In this document: positions 7,760 to 17,500 of the stretch, one piece after another
Position numbering within the stretch: position 1 is the stretch's first letter
Layout: the number at the start of each line of letters is the position of its first letter
From: Alphaproteobacteria bacterium
GTDB lineage: Bacteria > Pseudomonadota > Alphaproteobacteria > UBA9655
Assembly (NCBI GenBank): GCA_017992885.1
Contig: JAGONT010000002.1
Span: 33,415 to 97,414, forward strand
Length of the DNA stretch: 64,000 nt
Reading direction: 5' to 3'
Made by a program: the position numbers and the translations under genes
Notes under the pieces: generated by a model
Database searches by the model: none
What the model saw: the letters and a program-made list of their open reading frames with translations, nothing else
Told to the model about the DNA's origin: nothing

Positions 7760-8490
7760 TTTGATTAACACAAATTTATAAAAAAAACAACCAGCGCTCC
7801 ATCAACATCAATTAATATCTCAACTTTTAAAAAATGAGAGTATAGACCATCTGCTTTCTCATTAAAGGTGTCCTCTCGTCGCCACTCTTTCATAATTTCT
7901 TTTTAACGCTCAGGGATGCGATCTAGTTCGTATTTGGCTCGCAGAAGGAAGAGCTTTGTTTGTTCTTCAGTGGAGCTTGTTCCTTTTGAAGTATGGGCAC
8001 GGAAAATAAAATTAGCGACCCTTTCCGCTTGAAGCGGAATGCGCTCTGTCAATTCAGGGGTGAGAGGATGCTTTTCCTTCCCTCAATAATCATACAGATA
8101 ACGTTCACAATGTTTCGTAATGCCCTGTAAAACGTCTTGTTTTTCAGTCTGATCGCTTTCTTTGATCACAGAAAAATCAGCAGCTTCTTGAAGAAAGACC
8201 TTTTCCTTTTCAAACTGATAAAATCCCTCATTTCGATGGAATTTATCTTTGATTTTGGTAATTAAGATTCCGACTGTCTCTTTCAAAGGAGAAAGCAAAG
8301 TTTTTCCCTCAATGAGCTTTTCAATATCTTTGGCGTATCAAAACAAGGCTGGTGCCTTTTTCTTGCTGTCGTTCTATTTCGCTAATGAGGTGAGTTGGTG
8401 AAGCTGTTTCATCTTGAGAGAAATAAAGAGACATGGATTTTGTTTGCTGAGCTAATGCCACATAGTTAGTGGATTGATGTTATTTTGCTG
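7760..8490 (-). pseudogene. Remnant of a TraA-type conjugative relaxase/helicase
   Basis: Read on the minus strand, scattered frames join into one decayed protein. The first piece, near 8490-8340, has NYVALAQQTKSMSLYF, resembling the last helicase motif (YVALTRxR) of Ti-type TraA, then SQDETASPTHLISEIERQQEKG. A frameshift near 8330-8345 leads to a 71-residue open piece (8083-8298 and a little upstream) ending at a stop. The next piece, to about 7903, contains LLRAKYELDRIPER, then another stop and KEIMKEWRREDTFNEKA. At least two stops and one frameshift are visible. The relation to TraA is my recognition from motif memory, so extent and family need a profile search. It lies directly upstream of the PanC-like gene and hints that the island came with a conjugative element. 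Confidence 0.6.
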
Positions 8491-8705
8491 CGAAGAGTGT
8501 ACACAGAAGCTAAGGTTGCTCTTTGGAGGGAACAATCTCATTGTTTTCATGTGTAAAATTATTTAAGTGTTCAGGATCTCCTGACTTTTTCTGATCAATC
8601 ATTAAATTAATTGTGGCTGTGATTTTATATAGCATTTTTAAATCAATTGAAAATGAAGCTAAATTCATTTAAAATGTAAAAAAATATGTGGGAGAAGGAG
8701 TTCCA

Positions 8706-8972
8706 ATGCTTAAAACATCTATAGCGACGACACTGATTTCGTCTTTTGCTCTTGCGCTAGCAAATACTTGTCAAGCGGCTGATTCTGAAATGGAAAAATG
8801 TAAGATTAACACCCCTGAAGGAAAAAGTTTGATTAAAGCTGGTATGGCAGATTGTGCAGGCGGGCCAAATTCCTGTGCAGGTGCTAATAAAGCTGGCGAT
8901 CCTAATGCATGGCTTTACTTACCACAAGGAGTTTGTGGAAAGATTATAGGAGGAAGCGTCGTCGATAAATAG
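8706..8972 (+). CDS. Bufferin-like metallophore precursor (DUF2282, BufA1 type)
   Basis: An 88-residue precursor. The ATG at 8706 has AAGGAG five bases upstream, so I prefer it over the GTG at 8688. Residues 1-25 are a signal peptide (IATTLISSFALALANTCQAA). The mature part holds four cysteines in the DUF2282 pattern: EKC, ADCAGGPNSCAG and PQGVCGK, with GDPNAWLYLPQG between. Bufferins are ribosomally made peptides whose cysteines are modified by BufB (DUF692) and BufC; they bind copper in the periplasm. No DUF692 or DUF2063 gene lies within this window, so the precursor is an orphan here. It sits between a conjugation relic and a broken protease. Family identity is strong by motif; whether it is modified is unknown. 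Confidence 0.85.
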   Translation: MLKTSIATTLISSFALALANTCQAADSEMEKCKINTPEGKSLIKAGMADCAGGPNSCAGANKAGDPNAWLYLPQGVCGKIIGGSVVDK

Positions 8973-8989
8973 CCATAGCCTATCTTCTA

Positions 8990-9157
8990 TTAATCCCAAC
9001 GCATATAGTGTTGCTGAGGACAGGGTTTGTTACTCTGGCAAGAGTATTCTTGGTGTACTCGTCTTGAGTTCCAAAAAAAAGCTGCATTAGCTGATTGTTC
9101 CATATTCAAGAGGGCTATCATTGCTAAAAGAATCGTTGTCCCTAATAATTTTTTCAT
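8990..9157 (-). CDS. Tiny exported protein of unknown function
   Basis: A 55-residue protein started at ATG 9157, which has AAGGAG seven bases upstream; the longer frame to 9202 lacks such a site. Residues 1-25 are a signal peptide (MKKLLGTTILLAMIALLNME) ending near SANAA. The mature part is only about 30 residues, with two cysteines in YSCQSNKPCPQQ and several aromatic and basic residues. It converges on the bufferin precursor gene with 17 bases between the stops. I know no family; the pair of cysteines suggests one disulfide or a metal site. Confidence 0.6.
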   Translation of the reverse strand: MKKLLGTTILLAMIALLNMEQSANAAFFWNSRRVHQEYSCQSNKPCPQQHYMRWD

Positions 9158-9428
9158 GGTTGTTCTCCTTGAGAGAAGAAAATTTTTTTGTTTAAAAAAC
9201 AAATCAATTAATTATTATTGTAGTAAAAAATAGATAATAATATATTAATAAATAGTAATTTATTGAAAATAAATATAGAAAATAAAATTTTGAGTAGGAG
9301 GCAATTAAAAACTTGATGATAGGATCTAATGTTGAATAAATATATTTCAATCTCTTTAGACGCGCACTTGAATTTTTTTAAACAAATAACCAAAAGTACA
9401 AGAAATATATTTAAGGAATTTGTACTTA

Positions 9429-10827
9429 ATGTGTAGTTATTTTAGATCAATTTTTGTAATGAGTGTTTTTTTATATTCAATACACTTCTCTGCCATGGCG
9501 TATAGTAATTGCATGTCAGCCGACGTTTTTGATAATCATAACAGTGGGCAAAAGGCCTTAAATCCAGCACGAGCAACAAATGCTTTTTTGGCTCATGAAA
9601 ATGGGCTTAAAGGACGTACTAAAACGGGAAAACGTCTTTTAGCGGCAGTCATTGATTGCGCCATTAATGCCAACTTGCCTCATATGAAAGAACTGACAAG
9701 CAAAAAACTTATTCATCCAGATGCTCTTCCCTCTAATAATCCCTTAATGATGACCACAGAAGAAGAATTGGATCAGTATTCTTTAATTTAAGAGAAATTA
9801 TTAAACGATATTGCTGTATTATCAAATGAGCATTATGATTTAACTATTAAAAAAATATATTCTTCTTCTGAACTTCCTGAAGATCAACATAAATTGCAAC
9901 AACAGATCGAGCGACATAAGATATCTTTAAGTGTACATCAAAAGAAAATTGAAGGATTAAGAGAAAGAATAGCGCTGTGGGGTGTTTATAGTCTAACGAA
10001 GAAGCCCATGGAGCTGGTGTGATTACACGCGCTTCACAAGATAGCTCCTGAGGCTTCAATTTTGCCCATTGACCTTACTGTGATGCGGCTACAAAGAAAT
10101 AATAGTTCGCTAACACGCTCTCAAGCTCTGACAGAAGCTATTCGTGCAGCTATAGATCATGGGCAGACGTTATCAATTTAAGTCGTTCTCTTGTTAATTT
10201 AGATCAAGAAGGGTTACGAGTTATGGAGGAGGCAGTCAGAAAAGGAATTGCCATTGTTGTTTCTGCTGGAAATAATTCAAGTGACTCATTACTTTACCAC
10301 ATTAGCTATTTCTACGATGAAATTAAAAAAATATTTGTTAAATCGAATGAACAAAAATTATTTGAAAGATTAAAAGGAAAAGGAATTGTTTTCGCCGGAT
10401 CTACAGAGATTGGTCCATCGGGAAAAGAAAAAGTTTCAAACTACTCTCACCAGCCTGAAGACGATACAAAAAAGAATTTTGTGTTAGCTCCTGGGGAATA
10501 TTTGAATATTCAAATGAGTACCAATCCTCAGGAGCTTGTGAGAGGAACGTCCTTTAGCCGGGCGCTTTGCTGAACCTTAAGCAACATTGTTTGGATAAGG
10601 GGTATTACGCAAGTTCAGATGACTTAGTCAATGTTTTGTATGAATCAGGGCGTGAGATCGTCTATACAAGAGAGCCCCCCTTCAATGATGAAACCTATAA
10701 GACTGTGGATGTGTTGAAAGCGAGTCAACTTGCAGACGAAAGGTTTCAATCAAAGCTAGCTCCTTGTGGTAGGACGTATCCAGGAACTTCTGAAGGGCCA
10801 ACATCAGAAACCGCACCAGCTGCTTAG
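9429..10827 (+). pseudogene. Broken exported subtilisin-like (S8) serine protease
   Basis: Pieces in three frames give a whole S8 protease in order. A signal peptide precedes AMAYSNC. The catalytic Asp motif LLAAVIDCA is near 9654. The His motif AHGAGVITRA has its CAT at 10007. The oxyanion Asn motif VVSAGNNS is near 10271. The Ser motif GTSFSRA has its serine codon at 10550. Damage: a TAA at 9789, then frame changes before 10007, near 10040, near 10161 and near 10562. After the last one, the 10567-10827 frame (LNLKQHCLDKGYY to the stop) carries the C-terminus. All catalytic residues survive in the fragments, so decay looks recent. Surrounded by other relics. An intact paralogue could exist elsewhere. 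Confidence 0.85.
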
Positions 10828-11065
10828 TCTTCTCTTCTTGCGAAGTTGATGTCTAAAGTTTCTTATGCACGCATTTTATCAAATCTCTTCTTGTTTTCAG
10901 AGGCAATCAAAGACTTGACGAATGGATGTAATATCGAGTAGGTAAATCATAGACTTGTGCTAAGAATTTGCATCAAAAAACCAGGAAGTTAAGACCTCTC
11001 TCAGTGAGTTTTATACTTTAAAGTTTTCCTGATTCGTGTATTCTAAATTCTTAAATCAGGTATAT

Positions 11066-11143
11066 GGCGGGTGTAGCTCAGTTGGTTAGAGCGCCAGTTT
11101 GTGGCACTGGAGGCCGTGGGTTCAATTCCCATCACTCGCCCCA
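11066..11143 (+). tRNA. tRNA-His (GTG)
   Basis: A full cloverleaf: acceptor GCGGGTG pairs with CACTCGC, D-arm TAGCTCAGTTGGTTAGAGC, anticodon stem CCAGT/ACTGG with loop TTGTGGC (anticodon GTG), T-arm GTGGG-TTCAATT-CCCAT and an encoded CCA. A G lies before position 1 and C is the discriminator, so the G-1:C73 pair of ordinary bacterial tRNA-His is present. A weak hairpin, CCCTTC/GAAGGG, about 20 bases downstream could end transcription. Confidence 0.95.
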
Positions 11144-11226
11144 TAATGAAGTGATTTAACCCTTCCAAAAGAAGGGGCATATTTGTTTACCACCTGATTT
11201 CAAAGTAGAAGTGTACATCTAACCAA

Positions 11227-12426
11227 TTATTCCATCATTGTTTCATGAGTTGTGTCAGTTTTTTTAACCCAAATGAGGAAGGGGAGTGCAAGAAGTTGAA
11301 CGACTAATGAAAAAATGATAATGGCCCAAAGAGAAAAATCATAAAGAACACCCATAATTATACTTCCTATCAACCAAAATGTTCCAAATCCAGCATTAAA
11401 GACTCCATAGGCAGAAGCTCTTTTTTGTGGTGAAACCATATGAGCTATAATGGCCCGCATTAAAGATTCATGGGCACCTATGCCAATACTCCAAAGAATG
11501 ACGCCTAAAATGGCTAGGTAAAATCCCCCTAAAAATACCAAGGGTGAAAAAAATGTTGATAAAATACTCACCCAAATTAAAACAATAATTCCTTTTTTAT
11601 CATAGAGATAACCTAATAAAGGAGCAGAAATTGTGATAATACCCATCGCAAAAGAATAAAATATTGGGATCCAAATGATACTAAGAATTGATTGCTTTTC
11701 AAAATGATAAGCAATAAGAGAAAAATCAGCGTACCCAGCAGCGATCAAACCAGCTCCTAAAAGATAAATCCAGAACGAACCTGTCATTCCTCGTGGTTCC
11801 AGCTTTTTAAGCCTTATGTCAAGATGCTCAGGGTGAGGGTAAAGTTTGAAGGCGATAAGTAAAGCGGCAAAGGCAAGAAGAGCTGGTATAGAGAGCACGG
11901 CAAAGCTTTCTTGATAACTTCCTTTGTAATACAGAACAGCAGCGACGATTAAGGGCCCAATCATTGCACCACATTGGTCAAGGGCTTCATGAAGTCCGAA
12001 AGCCCACCCGACACCAACCTGACTGCCTGCGTGAGAAAGCATGGCATCTCGTGCCGGTGTTCGAATGGCTTTTCCCAGACGTTCTAAAATAATTAAAAAA
12101 CAGACGATGGGCCAATCTCCCGCAAGGGCTAAGGCAGGAATGGCAAGGAGGTTGACGACGTATCCTATGATCGTCATAGCCCAATATCGTTGAGTTTTAT
12201 CAGCAAAATAACCTGAGACAGAACGTAGTGTATACCCTAGAAATTCTCCGAATCCTGCTATAAATCCAACAACAGCAGCACTTGCCCCTAAGGTTGCAAG
12301 GAAAGGTCCTGTGATGCTTCGCGCAGCCTCATAAGTCATATCTGCAAATAGGCTTGTTAGGCCCATAAGAAGGATAAATTTGAGAGCTTTAGCTTTAGAA
12401 ATATTTTTCATTCGAATTTTTGTCAT
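11227..12426 (-). CDS. Major facilitator superfamily transporter
   Basis: A 399-residue polytopic inner-membrane protein with about twelve hydrophobic helices split into two halves by a basic loop near 200-215 (KLYPHPEHLDIRLKKLEPRG). The loop after helix 2 has the MFS signature form GYFADKTQRYW, and LERLGKAIRTPARDAM follows helix 4. That makes it a proton-coupled exporter- or drug-type carrier; I cannot name the substrate. Divergent from the outer-membrane protein gene at 12598 with about 170 bases between, where both promoters should be. The ribosome site ahead of ATG 12426 is weak. Confidence 0.85.
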   Translation of the reverse strand: MTKIRMKNISKAKALKFILLMGLTSLFADMTYEAARSITGPFLATLGASAAVVGFIAGFGEFLGYTLRSVSGYFADKTQRYWAMTIIGYVVNLLAIPALALAGDWPIVCFLIILERLGKAIRTPARDAMLSHAGSQVGVGWAFGLHEALDQCGAMIGPLIVAAVLYYKGSYQESFAVLSIPALLAFAALLIAFKLYPHPEHLDIRLKKLEPRGMTGSFWIYLLGAGLIAAGYADFSLIAYHFEKQSILSIIWIPIFYSFAMGIITISAPLLGYLYDKKGIIVLIWVSILSTFFSPLVFLGGFYLAILGVILWSIGIGAHESLMRAIIAHMVSPQKRASAYGVFNAGFGTFWLIGSIIMGVLYDFSLWAIIIFSLVVQLLALPFLIWVKKTDTTHETMME

Positions 12427-12597
12427 GTCATTTTCTTTTTTTTAACGATAGCAAAATCTTTTGTAAGGTTCAGCAAGCAAGATTAATTGCACTAATATGT
12501 AGCTTTCTGTCTTTTTGACGCTTTTCGTCTCTGTCTGAGATTAAAAAGTGTCGTGTCTTATGCTAAAATGTATATAATCAGAAAAAAACATAATTAA

Positions 12598-13383
12598 TTG
12601 AGAATTTTTTTGTCAAATAAAAATAAAAAAAAGCTTGAATGGTGTCTTGCTTCTATTTTCTTTTTAATACTAGGTATAAAACAATCCAGTTTTGCTGCGG
12701 AATTTTTTATCGATAATGCTGCTCCGACGGCTTATAAGCGAGTCTTTTTAGATTCTCACGTAAGACTCTCATCAAGAAAAGACAGAACTTTAGTGCAGGT
12801 TCCAGCACTTGAAGTAGATGTAGGTATTTTTCCTGATTACCAAGTACGTGCCGTTATTCCTGCTTCTATTCTTGCGCGGAAAAACTTAAGAACTGAATAT
12901 GCGTATGGAGACATTCGTTTGGAAATTAATCATGCTCTTATTCATGAAACTGAATGGTTTCCTCAGATCGCTTTGTTTCCAAAAGTGCTCCTTCCTACGG
13001 GATATCAACAAAGTGGGTTCACAAGTACAAAAGTTGCAGGGATATTTCCCTGCTTGATACAAAAAAGTTGGGGAGATTGGAAAATCATAATAGGAGGAGG
13101 ATACACTATAGATCCTAACCCAGGACAATTTAGTTATCCTTTTGGAGGTGTTCGCGTGCAATGGCAAGTTACCAAAAACTTATTGCTTGGGAATGAGCTT
13201 TTTGCTCAAGGAGCCCGGAATCTTACTTTTGGATCAGAATTACTTAATAATTTTGGGGGAAGATATTTTTTGACCCCGCAAAATTATATTTTATTCAGTG
13301 CAGGCCACAGCATAGCAGGAGCTAAAGAACTCATAGGGTTCTTAGGCTTAGGAATCACGTGGGGTCCTCTACCTGGTAAATGA
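12598..13383 (+). CDS. Exported outer-membrane beta-barrel-like protein
   Basis: Up to 261 residues. An N-terminal signal peptide (LEWCLASIFFLILGIKQ) ends near SFAAEFF. The rest alternates polar and hydrophobic residues in short strands with Gly and aromatic residues, for example WKIIIGGGYTID, GGVRVQWQVTKNLLLGNELF and NYILFSAGHSI. This looks like the transporter/MetA-type outer-membrane barrel families, to which I assign it only loosely. The start is uncertain: no ATG is available, only TTG at 12598 or 12610, and no good ribosome site. Function unknown. It is divergent from the MFS gene and convergent with tssA. Confidence 0.6.
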   Translation: MRIFLSNKNKKKLEWCLASIFFLILGIKQSSFAAEFFIDNAAPTAYKRVFLDSHVRLSSRKDRTLVQVPALEVDVGIFPDYQVRAVIPASILARKNLRTEYAYGDIRLEINHALIHETEWFPQIALFPKVLLPTGYQQSGFTSTKVAGIFPCLIQKSWGDWKIIIGGGYTIDPNPGQFSYPFGGVRVQWQVTKNLLLGNELFAQGARNLTFGSELLNNFGGRYFLTPQNYILFSAGHSIAGAKELIGFLGLGITWGPLPGK

Positions 13384-13513
13384 ATATTGTTGTTTTGCAG
13401 GGGCATTAGGGCTGTGTGTCGTCTAAGCGGTAGGGAAATATTTCTGAAGAAGTAAGGGTTTCTCGGTTTCTTGCAACTATTTTTATAAAAAACAAGAAGA
13501 TCTTAAGAAATAT

Positions 13514-14587
13514 TTATGGAGCTCTTTTTATGTTCAGAATATCCAGAAGCAAAGACATATCCTGATTATTATTGAAGGTATCAGAAACAAGTTGCGATAA
13601 AGACATGTTTCCCCAGTTGATGGCACGGCGAATGAGATAAGGCGTTGGGCTATGAGGTTCAATACGCTCAAGGTAAGTAGCGACTTCTCCTAATATGATG
13701 TACGCTTGCTCTCGCGTTTCGATAGAGCCTGTTAGAACTGTTTTTTGTGGTGGTAAGGTTTCAGTTGTTAATTTTTTAGCCTTTTGCTTTTCGCCTCGTA
13801 CATTTAGAATTTGACGTATAAATCGATGGATGGAATCTATTTTTTCACGGAGCTTATAAAATGCTGGAGCTTCTGCAGCTAAGTGTGAACGCAGTTCTTC
13901 TTCCAGCTGTACCATGAGAGTTAAAGCACGCATGCAGTATTCATCCATATAACGATAAAAAGCTGTTGGTGTTTGATCAATGCTTAAGGATACCTTTGCT
14001 AAAGAGGGATGGTCATTCTCTTTCTCTTTAGGTTGCATAGTAGGAGGTTGATTCCTTTTATTGGCAATTTCATAGCGATTGGCTTCAAGGTAATTTAAAA
14101 ATTGATAAGAGTGAGCTGATCGATCCGAAGGCGAGCTAATTGAAATACGATAAACTTCTTCACTTAGACGCGTATTAATCCACTCATAAGGAACAACACG
14201 TAACTCGTAAGAGCCTTTTTTTATTTGAGGGTGAATATCATTCCAAAAATTTTGCGTTAACCCTAAGATAAGTTCAAGCCCCTGTGTGAGGCCCGCAATT
14301 CCTTCAAGATGTAGCCATGCTTCAGCAAGCCAGACAGCAATTTGAACATCCTTAGATTGATTTTTGAGAGCGTCCTGACAAAGATGAGAGGCCTTATCCC
14401 AATCTGCTTTTTTAATTTCAGTTTGCCAAACTCCTTTAGGAAGCTTTTCGTCATCTTCTCGTCGCGCATCACGTATATGATCGTAAACTTCGGTATACCG
14501 TAAGTATTCACCACAAGGCTTTTTGCCAGGGATAGGTTTTAAAAGAAGGTGTACCTTATTAGGGTTTAATAATGCTTTTTCGGTCAT
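13514..14587 (-). CDS. tssA: Type VI secretion protein TssA (ImpA N-terminal domain)
   Basis: A 357-residue protein. The ImpA_N domain spans about 12-125, with PIPGKKPCGEYLRYTEVYD at the start and the WNDIHPQ block near 112-118. The middle is charged and helical, and the C-terminus (SQLVSDTFNNNQDMSLLLDI) matches the short TssA tail. TssA caps the growing sheath and organises the baseplate in the cytoplasm. It is the last gene of the minus-strand T6SS operon and overlaps tssM by 4 bases (ATGA type), so translation is coupled. Length is in the range of the short TssA class. Confidence 0.88.
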   Translation of the reverse strand: MTEKALLNPNKVHLLLKPIPGKKPCGEYLRYTEVYDHIRDARREDDEKLPKGVWQTEIKKADWDKASHLCQDALKNQSKDVQIAVWLAEAWLHLEGIAGLTQGLELILGLTQNFWNDIHPQIKKGSYELRVVPYEWINTRLSEEVYRISISSPSDRSAHSYQFLNYLEANRYEIANKRNQPPTMQPKEKENDHPSLAKVSLSIDQTPTAFYRYMDEYCMRALTLMVQLEEELRSHLAAEAPAFYKLREKIDSIHRFIRQILNVRGEKQKAKKLTTETLPPQKTVLTGSIETREQAYIILGEVATYLERIEPHSPTPYLIRRAINWGNMSLSQLVSDTFNNNQDMSLLLDILNIKRAP

Positions 14588-17500
14588 ATTTTAGTCTCCG
14601 AGGTAAGACGAGGGGCTTGATAAGGGAAATAGGGTAAACTGACCGGCGGCCCTGCCTCAATTTTAGGCTTTTGTGGTGTTGAAGGGGTGCTACTCGATGT
14701 TGAGGAACTTGAAGAAGAACTGCTTGCACTTCCCGCTGGAGCTGGCTTTGCAGGGGCTTTCATCTTTATAGGAGATACCTTAAGCCGCACAAAAACAGCC
14801 GCTGTTGGTAATTTATCCACCGATGAAGAAGATGATGATGCAGAAGAAGGTGATGATGGTAAACATGAAGGTATAGATGAAAGCGTAGATGGGCTATTGG
14901 CGACAACATTGGTGAGAGGAATATCAAAACGCAAAGTCGTAGGATCTTCATCATTTAAATCAGCAAAGTCAGAAGCTTTTGCTTGATGCTGTAACAAGAG
15001 TCGAAGAAACGCCCACGTACCGCTATAAGAGAATGACGCATCTTCACCCTGTGCATTATATCCTAATACACCTTCAGTCCCTTGGGGTTGGAGAGGACTA
15101 TTCTGTGCCCAACGGAAAGTCACCGTTACAGGATCACCTGCGCTCCAATAGCCTGTAGGAGAGGTTGAACGCATGGTAATTGTTGTATCTTGAGAGGTAA
15201 GTTCCCAATTAAGAATTTCATTTGCCCGTTCTTCTTTACTTTTATTGACTCTAAATGTTACGTCAAAAGCAAAAGCAGGGGAGGGGAGCGTAGAATTGGG
15301 AGTTAAATAATCACCAAAGAAGCTTCGAACTTGTTCTATTTGCTTAATAAAGGTAAGGGCATTTTGGCCTGCTGTTCCCAGATTTTTAGCCTCTGCTAAG
15401 GCAGCTTTTACGTCAGTTCCTTGATTGTCAAGTAACTCAAAAAAAGTGCGAATATCTTGAGGAGCAGCATCAGGTGCGGGGGCGGTAACATCTTCGACGA
15501 AAGGAAACTTACCAGCGAGATTAGCGTTAAAAAATTTAGCGATTTGTGAATAAGTACCCATTGAGACAGATCCTGAAAGGTCAGCGCATCTCTCTTGGAG
15601 TTTTTCGATAAGACTGATATGAATTCGTGTGAAAAAATCTTGGGAAGCTACCATCAATTTGCTGTCATCTGTGTATTTACTGCAGGTTGAAAGTGTCACT
15701 TCATTAAGAGGGGTTGTAATAAAAGTTTCAAGTTCAGCAAGCTCATTCCCTGGGTTTTTGCGGGTATATCCACTAAGTTCATCAAGAATTTCTTGCCATT
15801 TTTTAATGAGCGGAAGATTTCCTGGCATGCTTTCGATATTAATTTGTTCGAGTAACGAAACAAGCGGTTCAGAAAACTCTTGAGCTAAGTAGTTAATGCG
15901 ATCCCTTTGTTGCTGCAGGTAATTTTTAAGTTCCGTCACATTAAAAACATTATAAGCCTCTAAAGCAGCCATAGGTTGGCCTTCCCACCAATCAAATGAA
16001 TCCATTTTAATAGCATAAGGAGCTTCTGCTCCTAAGATTGCGTCTAGCTTTTGTAAGGGGAGGTAAACTTCAGTGTTTAACAGCCCCTTAAGAGTACCAT
16101 ACGTAACAGTAGAATTGACTTTAAGGGTAGATAAAATCTGTTCAAGATAAGGACTTGCTGTCCTATAGTTTTGTACTTGTGTAAGCAAAGCATCTTCCGG
16201 CGAACTGACAAGACTTCCACTTGCGTCGGAATTAAACACTTCAGCTTCGGCGAGATATTGAACAATATTTTGTGTCAGGTTTTCACTTCCTACTTTGTGT
16301 AACAAAGGTTGAAGTGCTTTTGGCATATTTAAAAGGCGGGAATTCATAAAGTTTGTATAGTCAGTTGCTATACTAACTGCTTGTTGAAGACGGAGTACGT
16401 CCCACAATAAAATAGATCCTGTCGGAATAGATGTGATAATGCTCTGCTTGCTAGCTTGAGCCATAAAGGATTCATTAAAGAAAAGAGTTAAATATTGCTG
16501 TAGAGATAAGGTACCATCTGATGGCTTATTTACCGCAAGGTTAGCCTCTGTGCTAAAAATATTCTCTCCGTCAATAAGGGGAGAGGCGTAAAGAGCCAAC
16601 TGTTTACGGAAAATAAGAAAGTTTTGATTTATTTCATGAGTAAAATTAGTTAGTTCCGTATGTGTAAAAAAGTTAGAGGCGCTAATAAGCCCCATAATAT
16701 AATCATATTGTGGACCAGGATTAAAAACATCTGCATTAATCCATTGTAATCCAGGATTTTGTATAGATGTAACGGTTTCGTTAAGACTAACGTAAACATT
16801 CCGAAGAACGTCAGCATTTGTTGTATAATTTTGAGTCCCCGTAATTTCATTGAGCGTTGTCGATAGTTGTCCTAACCCTGGGATCATTCGCGCAGGGTCA
16901 AAACAAGCGAGCTGAAATTGATCAAAAAGAGCATGTAGTTTTGTGGAGGCCTCAGTTTGGTAAGTTTTAAAATCAAATGGTCTTAAATTAGAGAATTTAA
17001 GGGTGCTTGTATAGTAATTGCTATGTATAAAGAAAGCTTTAGGCATGTCGTAATTGAATAAATACTTAATAATATCTGCAACATCATTCAAATTTCCCGA
17101 TGATCCGAGTTCATTGAATTTCTGTGCGGCAAGCTCAAGAGCTTGTGTGCTAATGACATAGTTTTGCAAGCGATAAAATTCAATTGTTTCAAGGGGATAA
17201 ATTCCATTTCCTGGGGTTTCTGTGACGGAGATAGTTGAATTTCCTGCAAAAAGTTGTGTTGCTTTATAATTTAATTGGCTCGACAACGACTGAAAAATGA
17301 CCTGATCATAGGCAAGACTCATTACATATTTAATTCTTAAATCAATAGAAGATAACCAAGAGGCAGGAATAAAAATAGATGAGAGATGATTAACACTAAT
17401 TTGGGTCATTGTGTTCAGTAGCACTTGAGCTTGATCATCAAAGAAAATGCGACCCATATCAGTTTGTGCATTTTGCCCCTGTATTTTTTCTAGGGTAACG

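Noticed and set aside
9208-9393. 61-codon minus-strand frame rich in Ile, Phe and Asn
   Set aside because: Composition is that of AT-rich noncoding DNA; no ribosome site or family.
14687-14986. Acidic plus-strand frame opposite tssM
   Set aside because: Mirror of the TssM poly-Ser tail codons; no independent support.
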